From contig NZ_JAIQDE010000004.1 in NCBI RefSeq assembly GCF_020037015.1, forward strand, positions 332,098 to 396,097: DNA of 64,000 bases. Direction: 5' to 3'. The notes beneath the pieces are model-generated. The model did no database searches and had not been told where the DNA came from. It worked only from the letters and a program-made list of their open reading frames with translations. The DNA is from Corallococcus sp. AS-1-6. GTDB lineage: Bacteria > Myxococcota > Myxococcia > Myxococcales > Myxococcaceae. Positions within the stretch are counted from its first letter, which is position 1. Each line of letters opens with the position of its first letter. Made by a program: the position numbers and the translations under genes. Shown piece by piece: positions 25,459 to 34,142 of this stretch.

Positions 25459-28176
25459 TTGCCCGAACTGCCACCCAGCGCGTATCCGGCCTTGTTCGAG
25501 CACACGCGAGACGGCGTGCTCGTCCTGGACCCGACCCTGCGGGTCGTGGCCGTGAACCGCGCCGCGGAGGCGCTGCTGGGCCCTCGTGACGTGTGGGTGG
25601 GGCAGCCCGTGGACGGCGTGCTGCCGGGCTGGACGCCCCCCCAGGTCTCATCGCCGGGTGAAGACGCTCCCCCGGAGACGGAGCTCCCGGTGGGCCCGGT
25701 GCGCTCCGTGCGGGTGCGGGCGGTGCCCCAGGACGGCGGCTGGCTCCTGCTGCTGCGGGGCCTGGACGTGGCCCAGGAGGCCGAGTCCATCCTCCGGCAG
25801 CAGAAGGAGTTCTTCGAGGCGGTGGTGCGCCACAGCCCGGTGGCCATCGTCACCATCAGCCGCGCCTTCGAGGTCCTGTCCTGGAACCCCGCCGCGGAGC
25901 GGCTCTTCGGGTACACGCCGTACGAGGCGCTGGGGCGCAACATCCTCAAGCTGGTGGCCAACGTGGACGACATCCGTCCGCAGGCCGAGGAGACGTCGCG
26001 CGAGGTGCTGCGCAAGGACCGCGTGCACGTCGTCACCAGGCGCGTGCGCAAGGACGGCACGGTGGTGGACGTGGAGCTGCGCGCCATGCCGGTGACGGTG
26101 TCCGGCCAGTCCATGGGCTTCATCGCCATCTACCACGACGTCACCGACCTCCAGCGGGCGCGCCAGTCCGCCGAGGACGCCAACCAGGCCAAGAGCCTGT
26201 TCCTGGCCACCGTGAGCCACGAGATCCGCACGCCGATGAACGCCATCATCGGCATGGCGGGGCTCCTGATGGACACGGCGCTCACGCCCGAGCAGCGCGA
26301 CTTCGCGTCCACCATCCGCCAGAGCGGGGACGCGCTGTTGGGGCTGCTCAACGACATGCTGGACTTCTCCAAGATCGAAGCCGGCCGGGTCGAGCTGGAG
26401 CAGCAGCCCTTCAACCTGCGCCAGTGCGTGGAGTCCGTGCTGGACCTGCTCGCCATGCGCGCGAGCGAGAAGTCCCTGGACCTGGGCTACCACGTCACGG
26501 ACGAGACGCCCGTCAGCGTGGTGGGCGACGGCGCGCGCCTGCGGCAGGTGCTGCTCAACCTGGTGGGCAACGCGGTGAAGTTCACCGAGCGCGGCGGGGT
26601 GTCCATCTCCGTGGACACGCCGCGCCAGCCGCTCGCGCCGGGCGGGCTCTTCGAGCTGCACTTCGCGGTGCAGGACACCGGCCTGGGCATCAGCGAGGCC
26701 GCGCGCGCGGGCCTCTTCCAGCCCTTCAACCAGTTGGATGAGTCCGTGTCGCGCCGCTACGGCGGCACGGGGCTGGGGCTGGCCATCAGCAAGCGGCTGG
26801 TGGAGGCGATGGGCGGGCGGCTGTGGATGGAGAGCGAGGGCGTGCCGGGCAAGGGCGCCACGTTCCACTTCACCTTCCAGGCGCGCGAGGCCCCTCGCGG
26901 CGGGGAGGCCCTGCGTCCGGACGCGCTCAAGCTGCACGGCCGGCGCGTGCTGGTGGTGGACGACAACGCCATCAACCGCAAGCTGCTGGGCCGCCAGTTG
27001 GCCGCGTGGGGGATGGCCATCGTGGAGGTGGGCTCCGGCGCGGAGGCGCTGTCCCGGCTGGAGTCCGGGGCCCGCTTCGACCTGGCCATCCTGGACCACC
27101 GCATGCCGCTGATGGACGGCCCCACGCTGGCGGCGCACATCCGCCAGCAGCGCGACGCGCGCGAGCTGCCCCTCCTGCTGCTCACCTCGTACGATCAACG
27201 CGACGCGCAGCCCCCCGGCCTCTTCACGGCGGTGCTGCCCCGGCCGGTGAAGGCGTCGCAGTTGCATGACGCGCTGATGACGTGCCTGGCGCAGGACCTC
27301 ATCTCCGCCCGGCCCATGCCCGTCGTGCCCGCGCCCGCCACGCGCGAGCGCTCCGTGTTCAACACGCGCCCCGGCGAGCAGATGCCGCTGCGCATCCTGC
27401 TGGTGGAGGACAACCCCACCAACCAGAAGCTGGCGCTGCTGGTGCTGGAGCGGCTGGGCTACCCGGCGGACACCGCGAACAACGGGCGCGAGGGCCTGAA
27501 CCTCCTGGCGCGCAAGCGCTACGACGTCGTGCTGATGGACGTCCAGATGCCGGAGCTGGACGGCCTGGCCACGACGCGCCAGTTGCGCCAGGACATGCCC
27601 GCCGGCGAGCAGCCGTGGGTCATCGCCATGACGGCCAACGCGATGACGGCGGACCGCCGCGAGTGCCTGGACGCGGGCATGGACGACTTCCTCAGCAAGC
27701 CCATCCGCGTGGAGGAACTCATCTCCGCGCTGCGCCGCGCCTGGGAGCGCCTGCCGGGAAAGCCTGGGGGAGCCCCCGTCGTCCGCGCCCCGGAGGCCCC
27801 GCGCCTGGGCGCCCCGCGCATCCGCGGGCTGGACGCGAGCGCGTTGGAGCGGCTGTGGCAGTCGCTGGACGGGCAGGTGGAGCGGATGCTCCCGGAGCTC
27901 GTGGACACGGCGCTGGAGAGCATGCCCCGGCTGATGGACGACGCGCGGGGGGCGCTCGCGCGCGGTGAGCTGGAGAACCTGGCGCGCGCCGCGCACACGC
28001 TCAAGTCCAACGCGGCCTACTTCGGGGCGGCCATGCTGGAGTCGCTGTGCTGGGACATCGAGCAGCGCGCGGACGCCCGGGTGCTGGAGGGGCTGGAGCC
28101 GCTCGTCGCCCACTGCCAGGAGGCGCTGGAGGAGAGCCGCCGGCTCCTGGAGCAGCTCAAGGGCACCGTGGTGTAA
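25459..28176 (+). CDS. Hybrid histidine kinase: PAS-PAS-HisKA-HATPase-REC-REC-Hpt
   Basis: The TTG at 25459 is preferred over the TTG at 25441 because a GGAGGGGG ribosome site lies just upstream. Two PAS domains (about 4-100 and 115-230) feed a dimerisation domain with H254 in SHEIRTPMN. The ATPase domain shows NLVGNAVKF and GTGLGLAI. Two receivers follow with phospho-acceptors D546 and D694. A C-terminal Hpt carries H846 in AHTLKSNAAYFGA. It is soluble with no membrane span, and is a complete His-Asp-Asp-His phosphorelay in one chain, possibly feeding the receiver at 24360. Confidence 0.93.
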   Translation: MPELPPSAYPALFEHTRDGVLVLDPTLRVVAVNRAAEALLGPRDVWVGQPVDGVLPGWTPPQVSSPGEDAPPETELPVGPVRSVRVRAVPQDGGWLLLLRGLDVAQEAESILRQQKEFFEAVVRHSPVAIVTISRAFEVLSWNPAAERLFGYTPYEALGRNILKLVANVDDIRPQAEETSREVLRKDRVHVVTRRVRKDGTVVDVELRAMPVTVSGQSMGFIAIYHDVTDLQRARQSAEDANQAKSLFLATVSHEIRTPMNAIIGMAGLLMDTALTPEQRDFASTIRQSGDALLGLLNDMLDFSKIEAGRVELEQQPFNLRQCVESVLDLLAMRASEKSLDLGYHVTDETPVSVVGDGARLRQVLLNLVGNAVKFTERGGVSISVDTPRQPLAPGGLFELHFAVQDTGLGISEAARAGLFQPFNQLDESVSRRYGGTGLGLAISKRLVEAMGGRLWMESEGVPGKGATFHFTFQAREAPRGGEALRPDALKLHGRRVLVVDDNAINRKLLGRQLAAWGMAIVEVGSGAEALSRLESGARFDLAILDHRMPLMDGPTLAAHIRQQRDARELPLLLLTSYDQRDAQPPGLFTAVLPRPVKASQLHDALMTCLAQDLISARPMPVVPAPATRERSVFNTRPGEQMPLRILLVEDNPTNQKLALLVLERLGYPADTANNGREGLNLLARKRYDVVLMDVQMPELDGLATTRQLRQDMPAGEQPWVIAMTANAMTADRRECLDAGMDDFLSKPIRVEELISALRRAWERLPGKPGGAPVVRAPEAPRLGAPRIRGLDASALERLWQSLDGQVERMLPELVDTALESMPRLMDDARGALARGELENLARAAHTLKSNAAYFGAAMLESLCWDIEQRADARVLEGLEPLVAHCQEALEESRRLLEQLKGTVV

Positions 28177-28182
28177 CGGGCC

Positions 28183-28207
28183 GCGGGCTGAAGCGCTTCA
28201 GGCCCGC
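28183..28207. terminator. Bidirectional terminator between convergent genes
   Basis: The palindrome TGAAGC-GCTTCA is extended by GCGGGC/GCCCGC with one bulged base. It lies between the stops of the hybrid kinase and the Hsp70 gene and overlaps the Hsp70 stop. Confidence 0.55.
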
Positions 28208-29715
28208 TGGGGCGCGTTCGGGTCGCTGATGGTGAGCGGCTGCCGCTGGCCGTCCTTCGCGACGAGGCTGGCGGTGAGGGCGAAGTCCGGCCCCATGCGC
28301 AGCTCCAGCGTGGTGGGGCCCGGGTGCGCCACGCGCCAGTCCGGCTCGATGCGCACGGTGCCCAGCAGCTCGCGCTCCACGGTGGTGCGGTCCAGGGCCT
28401 CGAAGAGCGCCACCGGCACGGGGCCCGGCCAGGGCGGCAGCTCCAGGTCCACGGAGCGCGTGCCGGGCACGGGCGTGTTGGCGGGGAGCACCTCGTGCTG
28501 GCCGCCGCCGGGCACCATGGCGCCAATGGGCATGGGCACCACGTCCGACAGGCCGCTGATGCCGCGCGCCAGGTTGCGCCCCAGGATGGCCGCGCCCACG
28601 GCCACGCCCAGCTCCGGGTGCACTTCTTTATCCGACGACAGCTTCTTGAAGTGGGACAGGCGCCTGCGGATGGCGGGCATGCGCGTCTGGCCGCCCACCA
28701 TCACCAGCTCGTCGATGGCGTCCGGCTTCAGGCCCGCCTTCTCCAGCACGTCGTCGCACGCGGCGGCGGTGCGCTCGATGAGCTGGAACACCATGGCCTC
28801 CATCCGCTCGCGCGTCAGCGTGACGTTGAAGTCCACGAAGGCGCCGTCCTTCTGCGTGATGCAGGGGATGCGGATGGGGACGGACGCGCCGCTGGAGAGC
28901 GCCATCTTCGCGGACTCGGCGGCGAACACCAGGCGCTGCATGACGACCTTGTTGCCGCGCAGGTCGATGCCGTGCTGCTTCTGGAAGTCGTCCACCAGCG
29001 CTTCCACGATGGCTTCGTCGAAGTTGGCGCCGCCGAGGAACGCGTCGCCGCCGGTGGCCAGCACCTTCACCACGCGGTTCTGCACGGACATGAGGGTGAC
29101 GTCGAAGGTGCCGCCGCCCAGGTCGAACACCATCACCGTCTGCTCGGGGTTGCGCAGGTTGGCGTAGTAGAGCGCCGCGGCGGTGGGCTCGTTGACGATG
29201 GCGCGCACGCGCAGGCCCGCCTTCTCCGCGGCGCGGCGGATGGCCTCGCGCTGGCGGATGGAGGCGTGCGCGGGCACGGTGAGCACGCACTCCTGGAACG
29301 GGGCCCCGGCCGCGTGCGTGGCCAGCGTGTTGAGGTGCTTGAGGATGAAGTGCGCCACGTCGATGAGCGGCGTCACCTTCCCGTACACCTCCACGGCGGT
29401 GTAGCCGTCCGGGCCCTCCACCAGCTCGAAGGCGAAGCGGCCGCGGTGGCGGGCCACGTACTCGGACTGGAAGCGGCGGCCCAGGAAGCGCTTGGCGCCG
29501 AAGACGGTGTGGCGCGGGTCGTCGATGATCTGCCGCCGCGCCGCCGGGCCGACGATGGCCTTGTCCCCCGCGTGGAACCACGCGATGGAGGGCAGGGTGA
29601 GGCTCTTGTCCGCGATGGGCACCACCCGCAGCTTGTTCGCCTTGTCGAAGAAGGCCGCCGCGGTGTTGGTGGTCCCGAAGTCGATGCCGAGGATGGGGGC
29701 GGCGCTCGTGCTCAT
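28198..29715 (-). CDS. Hsp70-family protein lacking the C-terminal lid
   Basis: The 505-residue protein has the actin-like ATPase domain of Hsp70: GIDFGTTNT near the start, FDLGGGTFDV in the middle, and VMVGGQTRMPAI at about 340. After residue 385 only a short beta-type substrate-binding region remains. The alpha-helical lid of DnaK (usually to about 630 residues) is missing. It may bind clients differently or act as an ATPase switch. Start at 29715 (MSTSAAP) is preferred over 29736. It is the last gene of the CotH/VTC cluster, 93 bp behind DUF4956, and may be co-transcribed. Confidence 0.88.
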   Translation of the reverse strand: MSTSAAPILGIDFGTTNTAAAFFDKANKLRVVPIADKSLTLPSIAWFHAGDKAIVGPAARRQIIDDPRHTVFGAKRFLGRRFQSEYVARHRGRFAFELVEGPDGYTAVEVYGKVTPLIDVAHFILKHLNTLATHAAGAPFQECVLTVPAHASIRQREAIRRAAEKAGLRVRAIVNEPTAAALYYANLRNPEQTVMVFDLGGGTFDVTLMSVQNRVVKVLATGGDAFLGGANFDEAIVEALVDDFQKQHGIDLRGNKVVMQRLVFAAESAKMALSSGASVPIRIPCITQKDGAFVDFNVTLTRERMEAMVFQLIERTAAACDDVLEKAGLKPDAIDELVMVGGQTRMPAIRRRLSHFKKLSSDKEVHPELGVAVGAAILGRNLARGISGLSDVVPMPIGAMVPGGGQHEVLPANTPVPGTRSVDLELPPWPGPVPVALFEALDRTTVERELLGTVRIEPDWRVAHPGPTTLELRMGPDFALTASLVAKDGQRQPLTISDPNAPQRA

Positions 29716-29808
29716 GTGAGGCCGCCATCCTCGCACGTCCCGCCGCGCCGGGGCACCTCCCGCGCGCCGTCGAGGCGGGGCACGAGGGCCTGGATGTGGA
29801 ATCGGGAC

Positions 29809-30477
29809 CTACTCGGGGTCGATGGAGGCGGCGCGCACGCCGGGCAGCGCGCCGCGCAGCTTCTCCAACAGGAGGAAGGTGTCGGTGCGCTCCGGCACGG
29901 CCAGCTCCACCACGGCGGTGCCACCTGGGGTGGCGGTGGCCTGCTCCAGGGTGAGCACGCGCGAGTCGGGGTGCAACTGGCGCAGGGGAGGCAGGGCGGC
30001 GCCCAGGTCCTCCACGTCCAGGGACAGCTTCAGCCGCTGCGGGTGGCGCTGGAGGGTGGAGTCCAGCGCGAGCAGCACGGCGCCGAAGAACAGCGTGGCG
30101 CACACCGCGATGGGGAAGGCACCCAGGCCGCAGGCCATGCCCACGCCGATCATCACGAACATCACCGCCGCGTCGCGCGAGTCCTTGATGCCGGAGCGGA
30201 AGCGGATGAAGCCGCCCAGGCCCACCAGCCCGAAGGCGCGCGACATGCTGTCGCCAATCACGGTGGTCATCACCGCCCCGGCGATGGCGATGAGCAACTG
30301 GGTGTGCATGGTCTCCTGCGCCATCACCGGCGCGCGAGGCATCCACCGGCGCCAGGGCCGGAAGGCCAGCAGCGACCCCAGCACCAGCGCGAAGCCCAGC
30401 CGCTCGAACACCTCCAGGAGCGGCAGCCCGTGCACGGACGCCTGCGCGCCCGCGTTGAAGACCTCAAGCGACGCCAT
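29809..30477 (-). CDS. DUF4956 membrane protein
   Basis: The 222-residue protein has about four membrane spans (about 25-40, 60-80, 105-125 and 125-145). The conserved central loop GGFIRFRSGIKDSRDAA is the hallmark of DUF4956 proteins, which resemble MgtC-type membrane proteins. A soluble C-terminal domain of about 75 residues follows. DUF4956 genes are often found beside VTC-type polyphosphate polymerases and CotH genes, as here. Function is not established. It overlaps the upstream dTMP kinase gene by 14 bp. Confidence 0.8.
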   Translation of the reverse strand: MASLEVFNAGAQASVHGLPLLEVFERLGFALVLGSLLAFRPWRRWMPRAPVMAQETMHTQLLIAIAGAVMTTVIGDSMSRAFGLVGLGGFIRFRSGIKDSRDAAVMFVMIGVGMACGLGAFPIAVCATLFFGAVLLALDSTLQRHPQRLKLSLDVEDLGAALPPLRQLHPDSRVLTLEQATATPGGTAVVELAVPERTDTFLLLEKLRGALPGVRAASIDPE

Positions 30478-32146
30478 GGCGAGGCTCCTGTTCCAACTGT
30501 GAGGCCGTCCGCGCCGCCTGGCGCAAGAGGGCGAAGTCGTGGGGATGGCGCTCCAGCAGCTCCAGCGTGAGGGCCTGCCCCCGCGCCGTCGTCGCGAGCA
30601 GGCCCAGGCTCTTCACGGTGGCGGAGGGCCACGTGTCCGCGAGCGCCGTGCGCAGCTTCCACGCGGCGGGCACGTCCATGCCGGTGAGCGAGTCCAGGAC
30701 CTCCTCGCACGTCACTCCGAACGTCTCCCGCAGCCTCCACGCGGCGGGCACGTCCAGCCCGGTGAGCGAGCCGATGACCGCCTTGGGGGCGCGCGCCGCG
30801 TGCTGTTCACGCAGGGCCCAGGCGCGGGGGCTGTCCAGGCCCTCCAGCGAGCGCAGCACGGCGTCCGGTGCCACGGCCATCGCGCGCTCGCGCCACTCCC
30901 AGGCCCGCTCGCTGTCCACGCCCCGGAGCGAACGGCACAGCGCGCGCGCCACGCCCTCGTCCGCGAAGGCCGCGTCGCCGCCGCGCGAGGACAGCCACCG
31001 CCAGCGCTCGTCCCAGGCGCGGGGGCTGTCCAGTCCGGACAGCGACACCACCACCGGCTCCGGCGCGGCGCGTGACAGCCGGTCGCGCATGAGCCAGGCG
31101 CGCTCGGAATCCAGGCTGGTGAGCGACGCGGCCACGGCCTCCGGAGCCCGGGTCTCCCACCGCTCGCGCAGATGCCAGGCCGCTGGCGCATCGCTGGCAC
31201 CGTCGGTGAGGGACTCGAGCACCTGTTCGGGCGCGGCGGCCTCCAGGCGGTGGCGCCACTCCCAGGCCGCGGGATGCGTGAGGCCGGAGAGCCCGTGCGC
31301 GATGAGCTCCGGGCACCGCTCGGCCAGCAGCGCGCGGCGTGCCTCCACGTCCTGGCCCTCCAGGCCCGCGAGGAACCACGCGGCGAGGCCCGGCTCGTCC
31401 ACGGTCCAGCCGTCCAGCCGGGCGAGGAACCGGCCGCGCGCCTCGGCGAGCGAGCGCACCGGGACCTTGGGCCGCGTCAGGCCCGCGGCGTGGAGCGGCG
31501 CTTCACCGCGGCGCACGCGCAGCACGTCCTCCACCAGCCGCGTCACCTGTTCCTCCAGGGGGACGTCGGTGTTGTCGATGATGCTCCAGCGCTCCGGGCT
31601 CGCGGCGGCCAGGGCGCGGTAGCCGGCGCGCAGGCGGGCCTGGAGGCCGGCGCCGGTGAGCCCCTTGCGCGACGGCGTGGAGCGATCCTTCGCCAGCAGC
31701 TTGGACGCGCGGCGGCGGGCGCGGGCGATGGCGGGGTCCACGTCGATGAGGAAGACGCGGTCCGGGTGCAGGCCGCGCTGGCAGGTGTCCAGCACGGACC
31801 GCACCTCCGCCTCTGGCAGGCCCCGGCCGAAGCGGGCGAGCACTTCGGCGGTGTAGAGGAAGCGGTCGGCGATGACGACGTCGTGCTCCGCCAGCGCGGG
31901 CCGCGTCACCTCCTCCAGGAGCTGCGCCTCGCGCGCCGCGTACAGCAGCAGCTCCGCCACGGGCGTGAGCGCCAGGTGCAGCGGGTCGCGCGTGAAGCGC
32001 CGCAGCCCCTCCGACACGGGCGAGGCCAGCCGGCCATCCTCGCGCACGTGGCGCACGGTGAGCCCGGCCCGGCGCAGCTCGCGCGCCACGCGGTTGGACA
32101 GCGTCGTCTTGCCCGACCCGTCGATTCCCTCGAACACGATGAACAT
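30464..32146 (-). CDS. dTMP kinase domain fused to nine 27-residue repeats
   Basis: The start at 32146 gives MFIVFEGIDGSGKTT, with a P-loop at 6-15, and ADRFLY at 93-98, normal for thymidylate kinases, which phosphorylate dTMP to dTDP. That domain ends near residue 212. A further 345 residues hold about nine copies (277-525) of a 27-residue repeat, consensus PEAVxxSLTGLDSxRAWxLRE. They are predicted to be paired helices, HEAT-like. No known dTMP kinase I recall carries this. The kinase could be a housekeeping Tmk or a specialised nucleotide/phosphate sensor. It is translationally coupled to the porin gene (TGATG) and overlaps DUF4956. Confidence 0.8.
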   Translation of the reverse strand: MFIVFEGIDGSGKTTLSNRVARELRRAGLTVRHVREDGRLASPVSEGLRRFTRDPLHLALTPVAELLLYAAREAQLLEEVTRPALAEHDVVIADRFLYTAEVLARFGRGLPEAEVRSVLDTCQRGLHPDRVFLIDVDPAIARARRRASKLLAKDRSTPSRKGLTGAGLQARLRAGYRALAAASPERWSIIDNTDVPLEEQVTRLVEDVLRVRRGEAPLHAAGLTRPKVPVRSLAEARGRFLARLDGWTVDEPGLAAWFLAGLEGQDVEARRALLAERCPELIAHGLSGLTHPAAWEWRHRLEAAAPEQVLESLTDGASDAPAAWHLRERWETRAPEAVAASLTSLDSERAWLMRDRLSRAAPEPVVVSLSGLDSPRAWDERWRWLSSRGGDAAFADEGVARALCRSLRGVDSERAWEWRERAMAVAPDAVLRSLEGLDSPRAWALREQHAARAPKAVIGSLTGLDVPAAWRLRETFGVTCEEVLDSLTGMDVPAAWKLRTALADTWPSATVKSLGLLATTARGQALTLELLERHPHDFALLRQAARTASQLEQEPRHGVA

Positions 32147-33315
32147 CAGAAGGAGACCTCCATCTGCAGCAGCACGGCCTTGCGCGAGGCCAGGTTGTCC
32201 TCCAGGGCCGTGACGACGGCGGGCACGGCGTCGCCGGCCTCGCGCACCTCCGCCTGGGCCTGGAGGCGCCAGTGGCGGAACTGGCCCACGTTCAGGCCCG
32301 CGGCCCCCTCCCACACCCGGTCCTGGTGGAGGGTGCGGTCGGGGTCCAACACGGACAGCATCACGAAGGGCTCCACGAACAGCGCGCCCCTCGCGCCGCC
32401 GCCGATGCGCCAGCCGGTCAGCGCCCGCGCGGTGAGGAAGGGGCCCTCCAGGCCGGTGAGCACTTCGGTGCGGCCCACCAGCACCTCGCCCCAGGTGCGC
32501 AGCGCGCCGAGTCCCACGGGCAGCTCGTGCTGGACGTCCAGCCCCGCCGTCCAGCCCGTGTGCGAGCCCCCGTCGATGGAGCCCGCGGGCTGGAGGAGCG
32601 CGGACGCGCCCAACTCCACGGTGCCCAGCGTGAGCGTTCCCCGGAAGGCGGGCACCACGCCCAGGCCCTTGGACAGGTCCACCTTGCCGGTGTCATGGCC
32701 CGTCTGCCACACGCCCGCGCGCAGCTTCAGGTCCACCGCGCAGTCCTTGCACTTCCACTCCAACTGGGCGCCGGGCCTGCGGCCGGTGAGCACCAGCGCG
32801 TCGCGCAGCACGTCCCGCATGAGGCCCCGGCGCACGAGCGGCAGCCACCGGGACGACTCCAGCTCGATGAGCGACAGGGGGACCTTGAACTGGCCCGCGC
32901 GGAGGGCGAAGCCGTGGGGCAGGTCCAGCCACGCGTACGCGTCCTTGAGGCCGTCCTGCACGTCGAACTCGACCACCGCCTTGAGCTTCTTCTTGAAGCG
33001 GTAGGTGGCCTCCAGGCGCGTCGCGGGCAAGGACAGTCGCCCGGACCAGACCTTGTCCGGGCGCGAGTCCACCGTCTCCCGCACCGACAGCCTGCCACCC
33101 ACTTCGATGACCCCGGAGCCGGCGGGGAGCCGCACCGTGGGCGGTGGCACGTCCGAGCCCGTGTCGTCGCCTGGCGGTGGCGGCAATGGCTCGGCGGCGG
33201 GAGGCGGCTCCGGGAGCGACGGCGTCGTGCCCGCCGGAAGGGAGGGGTCGGCCTGCCCCGCGCTGGCGGACGCGCAGAACAGCAGGAAGGTCAGCAGCAG
33301 TCCGCGCGCGGGCAT
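32146..33315 (-). CDS. OprO/OprP-like outer-membrane porin
   Basis: After a signal peptide (MPARGLLLTFLLFCASASA) and a Pro-rich spacer, the protein shows alternating beta strands. Features such as AYAWLDLPHGFALRAGQFKVP and LVRRGLMRDVLRDA are typical of phosphate-selective porins of the OprO/P family. It ends in phenylalanine (MEVSF), the signature for outer-membrane barrel insertion. It is 389 residues. Sitting between the VTC polymerase and the dTMP kinase, it may import phosphate or pyrophosphate, which is inference from context. The stop overlaps the start of the next gene (TGATG). Confidence 0.75.
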   Translation of the reverse strand: MPARGLLLTFLLFCASASAGQADPSLPAGTTPSLPEPPPAAEPLPPPPGDDTGSDVPPPTVRLPAGSGVIEVGGRLSVRETVDSRPDKVWSGRLSLPATRLEATYRFKKKLKAVVEFDVQDGLKDAYAWLDLPHGFALRAGQFKVPLSLIELESSRWLPLVRRGLMRDVLRDALVLTGRRPGAQLEWKCKDCAVDLKLRAGVWQTGHDTGKVDLSKGLGVVPAFRGTLTLGTVELGASALLQPAGSIDGGSHTGWTAGLDVQHELPVGLGALRTWGEVLVGRTEVLTGLEGPFLTARALTGWRIGGGARGALFVEPFVMLSVLDPDRTLHQDRVWEGAAGLNVGQFRHWRLQAQAEVREAGDAVPAVVTALEDNLASRKAVLLQMEVSF

Positions 33316-33374
33316 GGCACGGCCAGGAGGGGGGCGGAGTCTCGGTGGCACGGGAGGGGGATTCCTTCGGGGGT

Positions 33375-34142
33375 TCACTTCGTGGGGCGCGCGTCCTCCA
33401 GGAGCGCGCGCATGCCCTGCTCGAACTTCGAGGCGGCGGTCTCATGGGACGACAGCCCCCACAGCGCCTCCTCCAGCCAGGAGGGAGCGTCGCGCTTCCA
33501 CTTCACCTCCACGACCGTCGCGGGCGGCGCCCGGCCCACGCGCCGCGCGGGGACCGCGAACGCGCCATCCGCTGTCGTGTCCGGCGGCAGGGCGAACACC
33601 AGGCCTTCATCCAGCGTGATGCGCACGTCGCAGGACACCGTGGCCAGCGTGGTGCGCCGGTACCACGCGGTGACCCGGGGCCGCACCGGCAAGAGGCTCG
33701 CCTGTCGCAAGAGCCGCGCGGCGGCGCCGTCCACCGGCAGGGGATGGCCGGTGAGCACCGCGCGGGCCTCCGCCTCCGTGACGGGCAGCCGGACCTTGGT
33801 GCGCCGCTCGCCATGGCTGCGCTTCAACTCCAGGACGCGCTTCCCGGTCAGCACCGGAGCCTCCGCGAGGTGGGCCGCGCCCGCGTACTCCCGCAGGCGC
33901 AGGCGCTCCGCCTGTCCCGAGTGGCACGTGCCCAGGAAGTCCAGGTCGTCGGTGTCCAGGTACGTCGTGCGCGTGTAGGCCACGGGCAGGCCCGGGTCGT
34001 AGAGGTGCCGGGACGTCCAGCCCTGGACGGCGCCCAGGAAGGACGCCAGCACCTCGCGCGGCGGTTGGAAGCGCCGCTCCCGGTCCTGCTCCGCGGCGGG
34101 CGCGGGCCTCTGCGCGTCCTGCACCCGGGCCGTCGCGGTCAT
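33375..34142 (-). CDS. VTC-domain polyphosphate polymerase
   Basis: The 255-residue protein has the tunnel-fold residues of VTC domains: ERRF at the start, TTYLDT, RLRLREY, LELKRS, DVRITLDEG, VEVKWKR and SKFEQG. Yeast Vtc4 uses this fold to polymerise ATP gamma-phosphate into polyphosphate. Bacterial members usually sit with DUF4956 and CotH genes, as here. It has no membrane span, so it would act from the cytoplasm. The ATG overlaps the CotH stop as ATGA. Confidence 0.82.
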   Translation of the reverse strand: MTATARVQDAQRPAPAAEQDRERRFQPPREVLASFLGAVQGWTSRHLYDPGLPVAYTRTTYLDTDDLDFLGTCHSGQAERLRLREYAGAAHLAEAPVLTGKRVLELKRSHGERRTKVRLPVTEAEARAVLTGHPLPVDGAAARLLRQASLLPVRPRVTAWYRRTTLATVSCDVRITLDEGLVFALPPDTTADGAFAVPARRVGRAPPATVVEVKWKRDAPSWLEEALWGLSSHETAASKFEQGMRALLEDARPTK

